A stretch of 64,000 bases of DNA from Chromobacterium haemolyticum (GCF_002081825.1 NZ_MUKU01000019.1:31230-95229), one strand, 5' to 3'; shown: positions 8,814-18,116, numbered from the stretch's first letter. Numbers and translations: made by a program. Notes: a model not told the origin generated them from the letters alone.

Positions 8814-9437
8814 ATGAAAACCCTGAGCCGCCTCGCCCTGCTGCTGCCCTTGCTGGCCGCCTTCCCCGCCCATGCCGCCGACAACGCCGACACCCTGCAA
8901 ACCCTGGTCATGATGCGCCACGGCGAAAAACCGGAAGGCGGCTACGGCCAGCTCGACTGCAAGGGCTTCAACCGTTCGCTGGCGCTGGCCAAGGTGCTGC
9001 CGCAGCGCTTCGGCAAGCCGGACCAGATCTACGCGCCGTCCACCGCCAGCCAGGCCAGCGACCCGGCCGGCACCTTCAACTACATCCGGCCGCTGGCCAC
9101 CATCGAGCCCACCGCCATCTCCCAGGGCCTGCCGGTCAACACCAATTTCGAAACCGCGGCCATAGACGGCCTGCAGCAGCAATTGATAGATCCGCTGCAC
9201 CACGGCAAGCTGGTCTTCATCGCCTGGGAACACAAGCTGCTGCAAGTGCTGACCAGCAATATCATGCGCCAGTACGGCGGCAAGAACGGCGCGGACCAGG
9301 TGCCCAAGTGGGACAAGAACGACTTCGATGGTCTCTTCATCGTCACCCTAGACTACAGCCACACCCCGCCCAAGGCGAAGTTCCGCCGTGAGCAGCAAGG
9401 ACTGGATCAATTGTCGTCCACCTGCTGGCTGCCCTAA
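8814..9437 (+). CDS. Exported histidine phosphatase superfamily protein
   Basis: A 207-residue protein with a signal peptide (MKTLSRLALLLPLLAAFPAHAA) and the phosphoglycerate mutase/acid phosphatase catalytic motif MMRHGEK, with His36 as the expected phospho-acceptor. A second conserved His appears in AWEHKLLQ. It is short and lacks the full C-terminal domain of typical acid phosphatases, but resembles small periplasmic histidine-phosphatase-like proteins annotated without a known substrate. CGGAG precedes the ATG. It follows the binding-protein pair on the same strand and ends against a hairpin shared with azoR. Substrate unknown. Confidence 0.7.
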   Translation: MKTLSRLALLLPLLAAFPAHAADNADTLQTLVMMRHGEKPEGGYGQLDCKGFNRSLALAKVLPQRFGKPDQIYAPSTASQASDPAGTFNYIRPLATIEPTAISQGLPVNTNFETAAIDGLQQQLIDPLHHGKLVFIAWEHKLLQVLTSNIMRQYGGKNGADQVPKWDKNDFDGLFIVTLDYSHTPPKAKFRREQQGLDQLSSTCWLP

Positions 9438-9462
9438 TCGCGCCCCATACTCCGCCCACCCA

Positions 9463-9496
9463 TGCAAAACAGCCGGCCCCACAGGGAGCCGGCTGT
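9463..9496 (-). terminator. Hairpin terminator between the convergent phosphatase and azoR genes
   Basis: Stem ACAGCCGGC (9469-9477) with GCCGGCTGT (9488-9496) and a 10 nt loop. On the minus strand it is followed by GTTTTGC, so it best serves azoR; on the plus strand there is no T tract. Confidence 0.65.
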
Positions 9497-9517
9497 CGCC
9501 ATTGATGCTGCGGAGGA

Positions 9518-10126
9518 TTACAGCGCCAGCTTGGCGATGGCGTCCTTGGCCGCGTGGATGGCGGTGGCGCGCTTGTCTTCGCCCATATTCACCGCTTCGG
9601 CGCGGATAAAGGCCACGTCGTTCACGCCCAGGAACCCCACCACCGTCTTCAGGTAGTCTTCCTGGAAGTCCATCAGCTGGCCTTGCTCGGTGCTGTAGAC
9701 GCCACCGCGCGAGGACACCACGATCACCTTCTTGCCGCCGGCCAGCCCCACCGGGCCGTTTTCGGTGTATTTGAACGTGCGGCCGGACGCGGCCACGCGG
9801 TCCACCCAGGCTTTCAGCTGCGACGGAATCGAGAAGTTGTACATCGGCGCGCCGATCACCACCACGTCCGCGGCCAGGAATTCTTCAATCAACTCATTGC
9901 TCAGCGCGGCTTCGCTGCGCTGGGTGGCGGTCCAGTCCGCCTCTGCAGTGAAATTAGCGCCGATGATTTCGCCGGACAGGTGGGCGATGGGCTGGCTGGC
10001 CAGATCGCGGTAGGAGGTTTCCACATTGGCGTGGCGCTGGCGCAGGGTGTCGGCGACAACGGCGGTCAGTTGGCGGGAAACCGAGTTGGCGGCGAGGATG
10101 CTGGAGTCGAGATGCAACAGTTTCAT
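9518..10126 (-). CDS. azoR: FMN-dependent NADH:quinone/azo reductase
   Basis: A 202-residue flavodoxin-like AzoR. These enzymes use FMN and NADH for two-electron reduction of quinones and azo dyes, probably protecting against thiol or quinone stress. Visible: the start MKLLHLDSSIL, FMN-binding PMYNFSIPSQLKAWVDRV, and VVSSRGGVYS. A longer frame exists upstream but AAGGACCCGACC before the ATG at 10126 and family length (about 200) decide the start. It is divergent from a LysR-type gene with 109 bp between them, the usual arrangement for a LysR-regulated quinone-responsive reductase. Confidence 0.9.
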   Translation of the reverse strand: MKLLHLDSSILAANSVSRQLTAVVADTLRQRHANVETSYRDLASQPIAHLSGEIIGANFTAEADWTATQRSEAALSNELIEEFLAADVVVIGAPMYNFSIPSQLKAWVDRVAASGRTFKYTENGPVGLAGGKKVIVVSSRGGVYSTEQGQLMDFQEDYLKTVVGFLGVNDVAFIRAEAVNMGEDKRATAIHAAKDAIAKLAL

Positions 10127-10235
10127 GGTCGGGTCCTTCGTGTCTTGGTAGAGAAAGTGATTGCATGATAGTTTTCCGCACCAATCCGCACTAGACTGCA
10201 AAAATCGGAAACATTGTTCCATCAGTGAGGCAATC
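10127..10235. promoter_or_regulatory. Divergent azoR/LysR promoter region
   Basis: A 109 bp spacer between divergent azoR and the LysR-type gene, the size and setting in which LysR proteins usually bind a T-N11-A site controlling both directions. An exact site was not assigned. Confidence 0.5.
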
Positions 10236-11162
10236 ATGCAGGACCTGAACGATCTGCTCTACTTCGCCAAAGTGGTTGAGCACGGCGGCTTCATGGCCGC
10301 CGGCCGCGTGCTAGGCATCCCCAAGTCCCGGCTTTCCCGCCGCGTGGCGGAACTGGAACAGCGGCTGGGAGTGCGTCTACTGCAAAGGACCACCCGCCGC
10401 CTTTCCTTGACCGAAATCGGCCAACAGTACTACCAACACTGCCGGGCGATGCTGGAAGAAGCCGAAGCCGCCGACGAGGCCATCGCCCGCAGCAGCGCCG
10501 AGCCGCGCGGCCTGATCAAGGTCAGTTGCCCGGAACTGCTGTCCAAGACGCTGCTGGCCCCGGCGCTGCCCCGCTTCATGGCCCGTCACCCGCTGCTGCG
10601 GGTGCAACTGGACTCCAGCAACCGGCGCGTGGACCTGATAGAAGAAGGCGTGGACGTCGCCATCCGCGTGCGCAACTTGATAGAAGACAGCGCCAACCTG
10701 GTGGTGCGCCGGCTGGCCACCGCCCTGACATCCCTGGTGGCCAGCCCGGCCTTGCTGGCCGAACGCCCCGCCCCCAAGCATCCGGCCGACATGGCCGGCT
10801 GGCCGGCCTTGACCATGAGCCGGCCCGACGGCCGCGGCCAATGGGCCTTGCTGGACCAGGCCGGCCACGCCTACACCGTACAGATAGACAGCCCGAGGCT
10901 GATGACCGACGACCTGATCGTCCTGCGCGACGCCGCCATTGCCGGCCTGGGCGTGGCCGCGCTGCCGGAACTGGTCTGCCACGAGGCGCTGCAGACAGGC
11001 CAACTGGTGCGGCTGCTGCCTGACTACGACATCCCTTGGGGCATCCTGCACGCCGCCTTCCCCACCCGCCGCGGCCTGTTGCCGGCGGTGCGCGTCTTCA
11101 TCGACTTCCTCGCCACCGAACTGATTCCGCCGGATCACCCGGTTTATCAGCTGGCGCCTTAA
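10236..11162 (+). CDS. LysR-family transcriptional regulator (azoR neighbour)
   Basis: A 308-residue LysR regulator: winged HTH at residues 1-60 (FAKVVEHGGFMAAGRVLGIPKSRLSRRVAELE) and a periplasmic-binding-like effector domain from about 90 onward. The variant HTH 'IPKSRLSRRVAELEQRLGVRLLQRTTRRLSLT' is typical of the subgroup that regulates quinone reductases, pirins and short oxidoreductases. The ATG at 10236 has GTGAGG upstream; a longer frame is unlikely. It is divergent from azoR, which is its probable target. Its TAA stop overlaps the left TTA of a short repeat, so repeat insertion marks its 3' end. Confidence 0.85.
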   Translation: MQDLNDLLYFAKVVEHGGFMAAGRVLGIPKSRLSRRVAELEQRLGVRLLQRTTRRLSLTEIGQQYYQHCRAMLEEAEAADEAIARSSAEPRGLIKVSCPELLSKTLLAPALPRFMARHPLLRVQLDSSNRRVDLIEEGVDVAIRVRNLIEDSANLVVRRLATALTSLVASPALLAERPAPKHPADMAGWPALTMSRPDGRGQWALLDQAGHAYTVQIDSPRLMTDDLIVLRDAAIAGLGVAALPELVCHEALQTGQLVRLLPDYDIPWGILHAAFPTRRGLLPAVRVFIDFLATELIPPDHPVYQLAP

Positions 11163-11209
11163 GGTCTGCTCAAAGTCTCGCGAGCTAGAGCGAGATCGTG
11201 AACAGGCTC
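11162..11209. repeat. MITE-like repeat, copy 2 (internally deleted, between two stop codons)
   Basis: A 48 bp deletion derivative retaining both ends (AGGTCTGCTCAAAGTCTCGCGAG and GATCGTGAACAGGCTC), flanked by TTA at 11159-11161 and 11210-11212. The left TTA overlaps the TAA stop of the LysR gene and the right TTA is the TAA stop of the convergent fmdB. Confidence 0.75.
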
Positions 11210-11485
11210 TTAGCCCAACATCCACGGCCGCCGCCCCGCGACCCGCCTCTCCGGCGCGGGTGCCGCGACGGACCTAGCGCACACGGGTTGGTGACAAGCG
11301 CTCTCATTGTGCGCCGCGGCTTGACTTGCCGCGCTCGGCAAGCACAGCGCCGGAGCCGACAGCAAGCGCTCCCGGCTGAGCTGGCCGCAACCGGGACAGG
11401 CGGCCGGCTCGGCACGCGCCGCCAGCGCGCGCAGCAGGGAGAACGGGCCGCAAGAGGAACAGCGATACTCATAAACTGGCATCAT
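11210..11485 (-). CDS. fmdB: FmdB-family zinc-ribbon protein
   Basis: A 91-residue small protein with the FmdB N-terminal zinc ribbon: MPVYEYRCSSCG followed by CPGCG. The C-terminal half (after about residue 45) is low complexity and Cys/Ala-rich. FmdB in Methylophilus was described as a possible regulator of formamidase expression; the biochemical role of the ribbon is not settled. Two adjacent ATG codons (11485, 11482) follow GAGGATGCC. It starts 7 bp after the fmdA stop and is clearly in the same operon. Its TAA stop lies in the target duplication of the repeat at 11162-11209. Confidence 0.8.
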   Translation of the reverse strand: MMPVYEYRCSSCGPFSLLRALAARAEPAACPGCGQLSRERLLSAPALCLPSAASQAAAHNESACHQPVCARSVAAPAPERRVAGRRPWMLG

Positions 11486-11492
11486 GGCATCC

Positions 11493-12716
11493 TCATTCCA
11501 GATCGTAGGATAGCGGCAAGGGCACGCCATCCAGCGGCTGCCGCATCGGCCCGCCGGCCTGTGGCCGGATATCGAAATCGAAGATGTCCGTCGGCAGCCA
11601 CAGCGTGGCGCAGGCATTGGGCACGTCCACCACCCCGCTGATATGCCCCTGCACCGGCGCGCAGCCAAGAATGCTATAGGCCTGGGCGCGCGAATAGCCG
11701 AACTTGCCCAGGTACTCGATAGCGTTCAGGCAGGCCTGGCGATAAGCCACTTGCACATCCAGATAGTGTTGGCCGCCGTGCTCGTCCACCGAGACGCCCT
11801 CGAAAATCAGGTAGTCGCCGTGCCTCGGCGCCAATGGGCTGGGCTGGAACACCGGATTGCGGATACCGTAGGCCGCCATGCCGCCCTTGATCAGGCCCAC
11901 CTTCAGATGGGCCCAGCCCGCCATTTCAATAGCGCCGCAGAAGGTGATTTCCCCATCCCCCTGGCTGAAATGCAAATCGCCAACCGACAGGCCGGCACCG
12001 TCGATATAAACCGGCAGGAACACGCGGGCGCCCCGCGACAGGTCCTTGATGTCGCAATTGCCGCCATGCTCACGCGGCGGCACCGTGCGCGCCGCCTCTT
12101 CCGCCGCGCGCCACGCCGTCTCCCCGCCCAACTGCCCCATATGGGCGCTGGGAGCGAAAGGCAAGTGCGCCACCGCGCGCGGATTGTCCCGCAACAACTC
12201 GGCCTCGCGCCGGTTCCACTCCTCCAGCAACGGCCGACTGGGCAGACAACCTATCAGGCCGGGATGGATCAGCCCGGCGAAACGTACGCCGGGAATGTGA
12301 CGGCTGCGGGCGTAAAGCCCCTGGAAATCCCACACCGTCTTTTGCGCATGCTGAAAATGCTCGCTGAGAAAGCCGCCGCCATTGCTGCGCGAGAAAATGC
12401 CGTTAAAGCCCCATTGGCGCTCCGGCAAAGCGCCAATGTCCAGCAGATCCACCACAAGTAGATCGCCGGGCCGTGCGCCGGCCACCCCCACCGGGCCGGA
12501 CAAGAAGTGCACAATACTCAAGTCCAGATCGCGGATGTCGTCGGCGCAATCGTCGTTGCGCACACAGCCGCCAGTCCAGTCGTAACATTCCAGCACGAAG
12601 TCGTCGCCGGGCCGCACCCAGCAGGCCATTGGAATGTCCGGATGCCAGCGGTTGTGGATCTGCGGATTGTCATACGGGGATTGATCGAGGTCGATCTTGA
12701 TCAGGGTGGTCGCCAT
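11493..12716 (-). CDS. fmdA: Formamidase/acetamidase (FmdA/AmdA family)
   Basis: A 407-residue FmdA_AmdA amidohydrolase that hydrolyses formamide (or short aliphatic amides) to formate and ammonia in the cytoplasm. Recognisable segments include HNRWHPDIP near the start, ECYDWTGG, FPGLIHPGLIGC-like text and HFSQGDGEITFCGAIEMAG, which provide the family metal-site and active-site residues. The frame runs upstream to 12995, but the ATG at 12716 with GGAG eight bases before it matches the family length of about 400. Located directly downstream of the formate dehydrogenase genes, so formate as product is very plausible. Confidence 0.9.
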   Translation of the reverse strand: MATTLIKIDLDQSPYDNPQIHNRWHPDIPMACWVRPGDDFVLECYDWTGGCVRNDDCADDIRDLDLSIVHFLSGPVGVAGARPGDLLVVDLLDIGALPERQWGFNGIFSRSNGGGFLSEHFQHAQKTVWDFQGLYARSRHIPGVRFAGLIHPGLIGCLPSRPLLEEWNRREAELLRDNPRAVAHLPFAPSAHMGQLGGETAWRAAEEAARTVPPREHGGNCDIKDLSRGARVFLPVYIDGAGLSVGDLHFSQGDGEITFCGAIEMAGWAHLKVGLIKGGMAAYGIRNPVFQPSPLAPRHGDYLIFEGVSVDEHGGQHYLDVQVAYRQACLNAIEYLGKFGYSRAQAYSILGCAPVQGHISGVVDVPNACATLWLPTDIFDFDIRPQAGGPMRQPLDGVPLPLSYDLE

Positions 12717-12890
12717 GGCTTGTGCTCCAGCACGATCGGGACCACGCGGGTCCCGCTTGCGAAAGTCCGCAACCGGCTGCCGCCGACTGTGGCCCATCCC
12801 CGCGCCGGCGGCGCTGACGCCGCGGCGATGCGCGGCCTGCGCCGCGTTGTTTTCTTTGTCGTTGCGCAGCCCAGTAGGCCGTGCAAACCA

Positions 12891-12904
12891 TCGTGAACAG
12901 GTTC
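12891..12904. repeat. MITE-like repeat, end fragment at the fdsD stop codon
   Basis: The sequence TCGTGAACAGGTTC followed by TTA (12905-12907) is identical to the right end of the dispersed repeat family; TTA is the complement of the TAA stop of fdsD. The other end is not recognisable, so this is a remnant. Confidence 0.6.
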
Positions 12905-13138
12905 TTAGCGCACCTTGCCGGGCATGTTCTCCAGACACGCCAAAGCCCGAGCAGCCAGCGGGGTCAGTCCGCTTGCCGCGCCGGCCGCGCGCCAATGCGT
13001 CAGCAGGCCTTCCCGCATGGCCGGCGTCCAGAAACGCCGCAGATGCTGAGCAATCTCGAACTCTGCGTCGCCACCCTGGGCGTCCTCGAAAAAACGCGCA
13101 ATCTCATTAAGCATCTTCACCAGCGGTTCCGGCCTCAT
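12905..13138 (-). CDS. fdsD: NAD-dependent formate dehydrogenase, delta subunit
   Basis: A 77-residue protein of the FdsD type: it opens with a helix (LVKMLNEIARFFEDA) and contains IAQHLRRFWTPAMREGLLTHW, the hallmark of this small subunit. FdsD is needed for assembly or stability of the soluble formate dehydrogenase. It overlaps the fdsA stop by ATGA, so it is translationally coupled. Length matches family members (about 70-80). The stop codon is the TNA target of a repeat remnant. Confidence 0.88.
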   Translation of the reverse strand: MRPEPLVKMLNEIARFFEDAQGGDAEFEIAQHLRRFWTPAMREGLLTHWRAAGAASGLTPLAARALACLENMPGKVR

Positions 13139-16008
13139 TCCGTCGGGCTCCCCGTCCGCCGCCCGGCGGCCAACAGTCTTTGCTGCTCGTCGCCGAAGCC
13201 CTGGAAACGGCGCTGCCAGTCCGATGGCCTAGCGGTCTTCCTCACCTCCACCGCAGTCACCTTGTACTCCGGACAGTTGGTGGCCCAATCCGAATTGTCG
13301 GTGGTCACCACATTAGCGCCGGACTCCGGGTGGTGGAAGGTGGTGTACACCACGCCCGGCGCTACCCGCTCCGTCACCTTGGCGCGCAAGGCGGTGTCGC
13401 CGGCGCGGCTGCGCACCGCCACCCAGTCGCCATCGACGATGCCTCGCGCTTCGGCGTCGGTCGGATGGATTTCCAGCCTGTCCTCGGCGTGCCAAACCCG
13501 ATTCTCGGTGCGTCGCGTCTGCGCGCCGACATTGTACTGGCTGAGAATACGCCCAGTGGTCAGCAGCAGCGGGAAGCGCTTGCCCGCCCGCTCCGAGGTG
13601 GCCACATAGCGGGTAACGATGAAGCGTCCCAAGCCGCGGGAGAAGGCGTCGACATGCATCACCGGCGTACCCTCGGGCGCCGCCTCGTTGCACGGCCATT
13701 GCAGGCCGCCCAGCCGGTCCAGCTTGGCGTAGCTGACCCCGGCGAAGCTGGGCGTCAGTCGCGCGATCTCGTCCATGATCTCCGACGGGTGCTTGTAAGC
13801 CATCGGGTAGCCCAGGGCCGCCGCCAGCGCCGCGGTCACCTCCCAGTCCGCCATGCCGGCCAGCGGACGCATCGCCCGGCGCACCCTCGAGATGCGCCGC
13901 TCGGCATTGGTGAAGGTGCCGTCCTTTTCCAGGAAGGAGCTGCCGGGCAGGAAGACATGGGCGTATTTGGCGGTTTCGTTCAGGAACAGGTCCTGCACCA
14001 CCACGCACTCCATCGCCAGCAGCGCGGCGGCCACGTGCTGGGTATTGGGGTCGCTCTGCACAATATCCTCGCCCTGGCAGTACAGGCCCTTGAAACCGCC
14101 GTCCAGCGCCGCGTCCAGCATATTGGGAATCCGCAATCCTGGTTCCGGCTGCAGAATGACGCCCCAGTCCGCCTCGAAGCTCGCGCGCACCGCGTCGTCG
14201 GACACATGGCGGTAGCCGGGCAGCTCGTGCGGGAAAGAGCCCATGTCGCAAGAGCCCTGCACATTGTTCTGACCGCGCAAGGGGTTGACGCCGACGCCGG
14301 CGCGGCCAAGATTGCCGGTGGCCATGGCCAGGTTGGCGATGGCCATCACCGCGGTGCTGCCCTGGCTGTGTTCAGTGACACCCAGGCCGTAGTAGATGGC
14401 GGCGTTGCCGCCGCTCGCGTACAGCCGCGCCGCCTCGCGGATCAGCGCCGCCGGCACGCCGCAGACCTCGGCGACGCGCTCCGGCGCATTGTCCGGCTCG
14501 GCGGCGAAATCGCGCCAGCGCCGGAAGGCTTCATCCTCACAGCGCTGGGCGATGAAATCTTGATCCAGCAGGTTTTCGCTCACCAGCACATGGGCCAGCG
14601 CGTTGAGCACGGCCACGTTGCTGCCGGGCCGCAAGGCCAGATGCAGCGCCGGCGCCGCGTGCGGCGAATCGGCCAGGTCGATGCGGCGCGGGTCGATGAC
14701 GATCAGCCGCGCGCCCTCGCGCAGCCTCCGCCGCAGCAAGGAGCCGAACACCGGGTGGGCGTCGCTGGGATTGGCGCCCATCACCAGAATCACGTCGGCG
14801 CTCAGCACCGAATCGAAATCCTGGGTGCCGGCGGACTCGCCCAGCGTCTGCTTGAGGCCGTAGCCGGTGGGCGAGTGGCAGACGCGGGCGCAGGTGTCGA
14901 TATTGTTGTTGCCGAAGGCGGCGCGCACCAGCTTCTGCACCAGATAGGTTTCCTCATTGGTGCAGCGGCTGGAGCTGATGCCGCCGACGGCGTCGCGGCC
15001 GTAGCGTGTCTGCAGGCGGCGGAACTCGCCGGCCACATGTCCCAGCGCCTGTTCCCAACTCACCTCCCGCCAAGCTTCGTGGATGCCGGCGCGCAACATG
15101 GGTTTGACGATGCGGTCCGGATGGGTGGCGTAGCCCCAGGCGAAGCGGCCCTTGACGCAGGAATGGCCGTGATTGGCGCGGCCGTCCCGGTCCGGCGTCA
15201 TTCTCACCACCCGCTCGCCCTTGAGTTCGGCGCGGAAGCCGCAACCCACGCCGCAATAGGCGCAGGTGGTCGTCACGCTGCGCTCCGGCTGCCCCAGCTC
15301 AACCACGCTTTTCTCCACCAGCGTGGCGGTGGGACAGGCTTGCACGCAAGCGCCGCAGGACACGCATTCCGAGCCGAGGAAGTCCTCGCCGCCTGCGGCG
15401 CGGACGCGGGAATCGAACCCCCGGCCGACGATGCTCAGCGCGAACGTCCCCTGGGTTTCCTCGCAGGCGCGCACGCAGCGGTTGCAGACGATGCATTTGG
15501 CCGGGTCGTAATCGAAATAAGGGTTGGACTCATCCTTGGCATCAGCCAGATGACTGGCGCCGGCCAGGCCGTAACGCACCTCGCGCAGTCCCACCTGGCC
15601 GGCAACGGTCTGCAATTCGCAAGCGCCGTTAGACGCGCAAGTCAGGCAATCCAGCGGGTGGTCGGACACATACAGTTCCATCACCCCGCGCCGCAGCCTG
15701 GCCAGCGTCTCGCTCTGGGTGCGCACCGCCATGCCCGCGCTCACCGGCGTGGTGCAGGCGGCCGGGTAGCCGCGATGACCATCGATCTCCACCATGCACA
15801 TACGACAGGAGCCAAACGGCTCCAGGCTGTCGGTGGCGCACAGCCGGGGCAGGCGCACGCCCTGCAGCGCGGCCGCGCGCAACACCGAGGTGCCGGCCGG
15901 CACGGTGATCTCGACGCCGTCTATGCTCAGACTCACCGGCGCACCGGTACGCATTGGCGTGCCCAGGTCCACCGTGGGGGCAAGCTTGGGGTCAAACTGG
16001 CAGCTCAT
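13135..16008 (-). CDS. fdsA: NAD-dependent formate dehydrogenase, alpha (molybdenum) subunit
   Basis: A 957-residue catalytic subunit that oxidises formate to CO2 at a Mo-bis-MGD centre. In order: an N-terminal 2Fe-2S domain (about 30-110, CATDSLEPFGSCRMC), a His/Cys 4Fe-4S segment, two 4Fe-4S clusters (CIVCNRCVRAC, CVSCGACVQACP), the CAYCGVGCGF cluster before the Mo domain, and then the molybdopterin domains. The Mo-coordinating Cys377 is followed by the essential His378 in ARVCHSPTGY. The open frame continues upstream but GGAGGATACGCC precedes the ATG at 16008, which overlaps the fdsB stop by four bases. A selenocysteine is not used; Cys is encoded. Confidence 0.95.
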   Translation of the reverse strand: MSCQFDPKLAPTVDLGTPMRTGAPVSLSIDGVEITVPAGTSVLRAAALQGVRLPRLCATDSLEPFGSCRMCMVEIDGHRGYPAACTTPVSAGMAVRTQSETLARLRRGVMELYVSDHPLDCLTCASNGACELQTVAGQVGLREVRYGLAGASHLADAKDESNPYFDYDPAKCIVCNRCVRACEETQGTFALSIVGRGFDSRVRAAGGEDFLGSECVSCGACVQACPTATLVEKSVVELGQPERSVTTTCAYCGVGCGFRAELKGERVVRMTPDRDGRANHGHSCVKGRFAWGYATHPDRIVKPMLRAGIHEAWREVSWEQALGHVAGEFRRLQTRYGRDAVGGISSSRCTNEETYLVQKLVRAAFGNNNIDTCARVCHSPTGYGLKQTLGESAGTQDFDSVLSADVILVMGANPSDAHPVFGSLLRRRLREGARLIVIDPRRIDLADSPHAAPALHLALRPGSNVAVLNALAHVLVSENLLDQDFIAQRCEDEAFRRWRDFAAEPDNAPERVAEVCGVPAALIREAARLYASGGNAAIYYGLGVTEHSQGSTAVMAIANLAMATGNLGRAGVGVNPLRGQNNVQGSCDMGSFPHELPGYRHVSDDAVRASFEADWGVILQPEPGLRIPNMLDAALDGGFKGLYCQGEDIVQSDPNTQHVAAALLAMECVVVQDLFLNETAKYAHVFLPGSSFLEKDGTFTNAERRISRVRRAMRPLAGMADWEVTAALAAALGYPMAYKHPSEIMDEIARLTPSFAGVSYAKLDRLGGLQWPCNEAAPEGTPVMHVDAFSRGLGRFIVTRYVATSERAGKRFPLLLTTGRILSQYNVGAQTRRTENRVWHAEDRLEIHPTDAEARGIVDGDWVAVRSRAGDTALRAKVTERVAPGVVYTTFHHPESGANVVTTDNSDWATNCPEYKVTAVEVRKTARPSDWQRRFQGFGDEQQRLLAAGRRTGSPTE

Positions 16009-17573
16009 GGCGTATCCTCCTCGACGATGGCCGGGTCCAGGCCGAAATCCGCGGGAAAACCCCGCGCCGCGCTCAGCACCGGCGAGGGTGTCAAACCGCC
16101 CAGCGCGCACAGCGAACCGTGCCGCATGGTCTCGCACAAATCCCGCAGCAGGGTCCAATGCCGGCGCCGCTCCGCCGCGTCGCCGGCCGCCAGCAGCCGG
16201 TCTATCACCTCGACCCCGCGGGTGGAGCCGATGCGACAGGGCGTGCACTTCCCGCAGGATTCGGCGGCGCAGAACTGCATGGCGAAACGCGCCATGCGCG
16301 CCATATCGGTACTATCGTCGCACACCACCACCCCGCCGTGGCCCAACATGGCGCCGACGGCGGCGAAAGCTTCGTAGTCCAAGACGGTGTCGAACTGTTC
16401 CGGCCTCAGCCAGGCGCCCAGCGGCCCGCCCACCTGCGCGGCCTTCACCGGCCGGCCGCTGGCGCAGCCGCCGCCGTAGTCCTCGATCAACTCGCGCAGG
16501 CTCAAGCCAAATCCGCGCTCCACCAGGCCGCCGCGCCGCACATTGCCGGCTAGCTGAAACGCCATGGTGCCGCGCGAGCGGCCAACCCCGAAATCGCGGT
16601 AATACGGCGCGCCGCGGGCCAGGATGGTGGGCACCGACGCCAGCGTCAGCACGTTGTGCACCAAGGTGGGACGCCCAAACAAGCCGCTGATCGCGGGCAA
16701 GGGCGGCTTGGCCCTGACCTCTCCACGCCGGCCCTCCAGCGACTCCAGCATGGACGTTTCCTCGCCGCAGATATACGCGCCCGCGCCCAGGCGGAGCTCC
16801 AACTCCAGTTCAAGGCCGCTGCCTTGCAGATTGGGGCCCAGGTAACCCCGCTGACGGGCGATCTCCAACGCCCGCCGCAGCGTCTCCGCCGCCGCCGCGT
16901 ATTCGGAGCGGACATAGAGGTAACCGCGATTCGCCCCCACCGCCAGCGCCGCGATGCTCATGCCCTCAATCAACAAAAAGGGATCGCCCTCCATCAGCAT
17001 GCGGTCGGCGAAGCTACCTGAATCGCCCTCGTCTGCGTTGCACACCACGTATTTGCCATCCGCCGCCGTCTCGCGGACCGTGCGCCATTTGACGCCGGCG
17101 GGAAAGGCCGCGCCGCCTCGGCCGCGCAGGCCGGACTCCAGCACGCAGTCCAGCGTGCCCTGGCCGCCCAGTTCCAGCGCGTGGGTCAGGCCGCGATAGC
17201 CGCCGTGGGCCAAGTAATCGTCCAGCGACAAGGGCCGGGTCAGCCCGGCGCGCGCGAACAACAGCCGCTGCTGGCCGGCCAGATAGGGCAGCCGTTCCAG
17301 CGGGCCCAACGCCAGCGGATGCTTGCCGTCCGCCTCCAGCACGGCGCTCAGCACGCTGTCCGCCTGCTCCGCCGGTAATGGTCCAAAACCAGAGCGGCCT
17401 TGCGGCGTATCCATTTCCAACAAGGGCTCCAGCCAGTACAGCCCGCGCGAGCTATTGCGCCGGATTTCCACTTCTAGGCCGCGTCGCGCCGCCGCCTCGG
17501 CCAACGCCCGTGCGGTCTGGTCAGTTCCCAGCGCCCGCGCCGCGGAATCACAGGATAGATGGAAGGTCAGCAT
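16005..17573 (-). CDS. fdsB: NAD-dependent formate dehydrogenase, beta (NADH/FMN) subunit
   Basis: A 522-residue NuoF-like subunit that carries FMN and a 4Fe-4S cluster and passes electrons to NAD. The first 100 or so residues form a thioredoxin-like domain, followed by the FMN/NAD site GLRGRGGAAFPAGVKW and CNADEGDSGSFADR, and the C-terminal cluster ligands ESCGKCTPCRIGSTRG. It overlaps fdsG by 7 bp and fdsA by 4 bp. The start at 17573 is set by this coupling and by homology; the longer frame upstream merely overlaps fdsG. Confidence 0.93.
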   Translation of the reverse strand: MLTFHLSCDSAARALGTDQTARALAEAAARRGLEVEIRRNSSRGLYWLEPLLEMDTPQGRSGFGPLPAEQADSVLSAVLEADGKHPLALGPLERLPYLAGQQRLLFARAGLTRPLSLDDYLAHGGYRGLTHALELGGQGTLDCVLESGLRGRGGAAFPAGVKWRTVRETAADGKYVVCNADEGDSGSFADRMLMEGDPFLLIEGMSIAALAVGANRGYLYVRSEYAAAAETLRRALEIARQRGYLGPNLQGSGLELELELRLGAGAYICGEETSMLESLEGRRGEVRAKPPLPAISGLFGRPTLVHNVLTLASVPTILARGAPYYRDFGVGRSRGTMAFQLAGNVRRGGLVERGFGLSLRELIEDYGGGCASGRPVKAAQVGGPLGAWLRPEQFDTVLDYEAFAAVGAMLGHGGVVVCDDSTDMARMARFAMQFCAAESCGKCTPCRIGSTRGVEVIDRLLAAGDAAERRRHWTLLRDLCETMRHGSLCALGGLTPSPVLSAARGFPADFGLDPAIVEEDTP

Positions 17574-18052
17574 GCGCCGCCCTCCTCCAGACAGCCGGCC
17601 AGCAAGGCGTCCAACGCGGCGGCGTCGACGCGCGCGTGCAATTCGCCGTCCAGCAGCAGAGCCGGCGCGCAGGCGCAAGCGCCCAGACAGTACACCGGCC
17701 GCAATTCCAAGCCGCCGTCGGCGCTGCGGCCGGCGTCGTCCAGGCCGGTGCGCGCGCGCAGCCTTTGCGCCAGCGCCTCCGACCCCATGCTCTGACAGGC
17801 TTCCGCTCGGCATAGCCGCAGTTGGTGGCGCGCAGGCGGCTCACTGCGGAAATCGTGGTAGAAGCTGAGCACGCCGCGCACCTCGGCCTGGCTCAGACGA
17901 AAAGCGCGGGCGATGTCCGGCGTCGCCGCGTCCGGCACATAGCCCAGCTCATCCTGCAAGGCGCGCAACAAGGGCAGCAAACCGCCCGGCTGCGCTTGGT
18001 GGCTGGCAATCAGCGCGGCGATACGTATCTGTTGTTCTGCAGTCAAGGGCAT
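17567..18052 (-). CDS. fdsG: NAD-dependent formate dehydrogenase, gamma subunit (2Fe-2S)
   Basis: A 161-residue NuoE-like thioredoxin-fold subunit. Helical N-terminal half (GGLLPLLRALQDELGYVP) is followed by 2Fe-2S ligands spread as CRAEACQSMG and CLGACACAPALLLDG. It is the first gene of fdsGBAD, and its promoter must lie in the 64 bp behind it or upstream in the AT-rich pair. The complex needs an FdhD-type sulfurtransferase for Mo-cofactor insertion; fdhD is not seen in this window. Confidence 0.92.
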   Translation of the reverse strand: MPLTAEQQIRIAALIASHQAQPGGLLPLLRALQDELGYVPDAATPDIARAFRLSQAEVRGVLSFYHDFRSEPPARHQLRLCRAEACQSMGSEALAQRLRARTGLDDAGRSADGGLELRPVYCLGACACAPALLLDGELHARVDAAALDALLAGCLEEGGAC

Positions 18053-18116
18053 GGCGACTCCTCAATCGACGTACTCCGTGTCAATCGGCAAATCTGGCTC
18101 CCTCATCCGAGGGGTC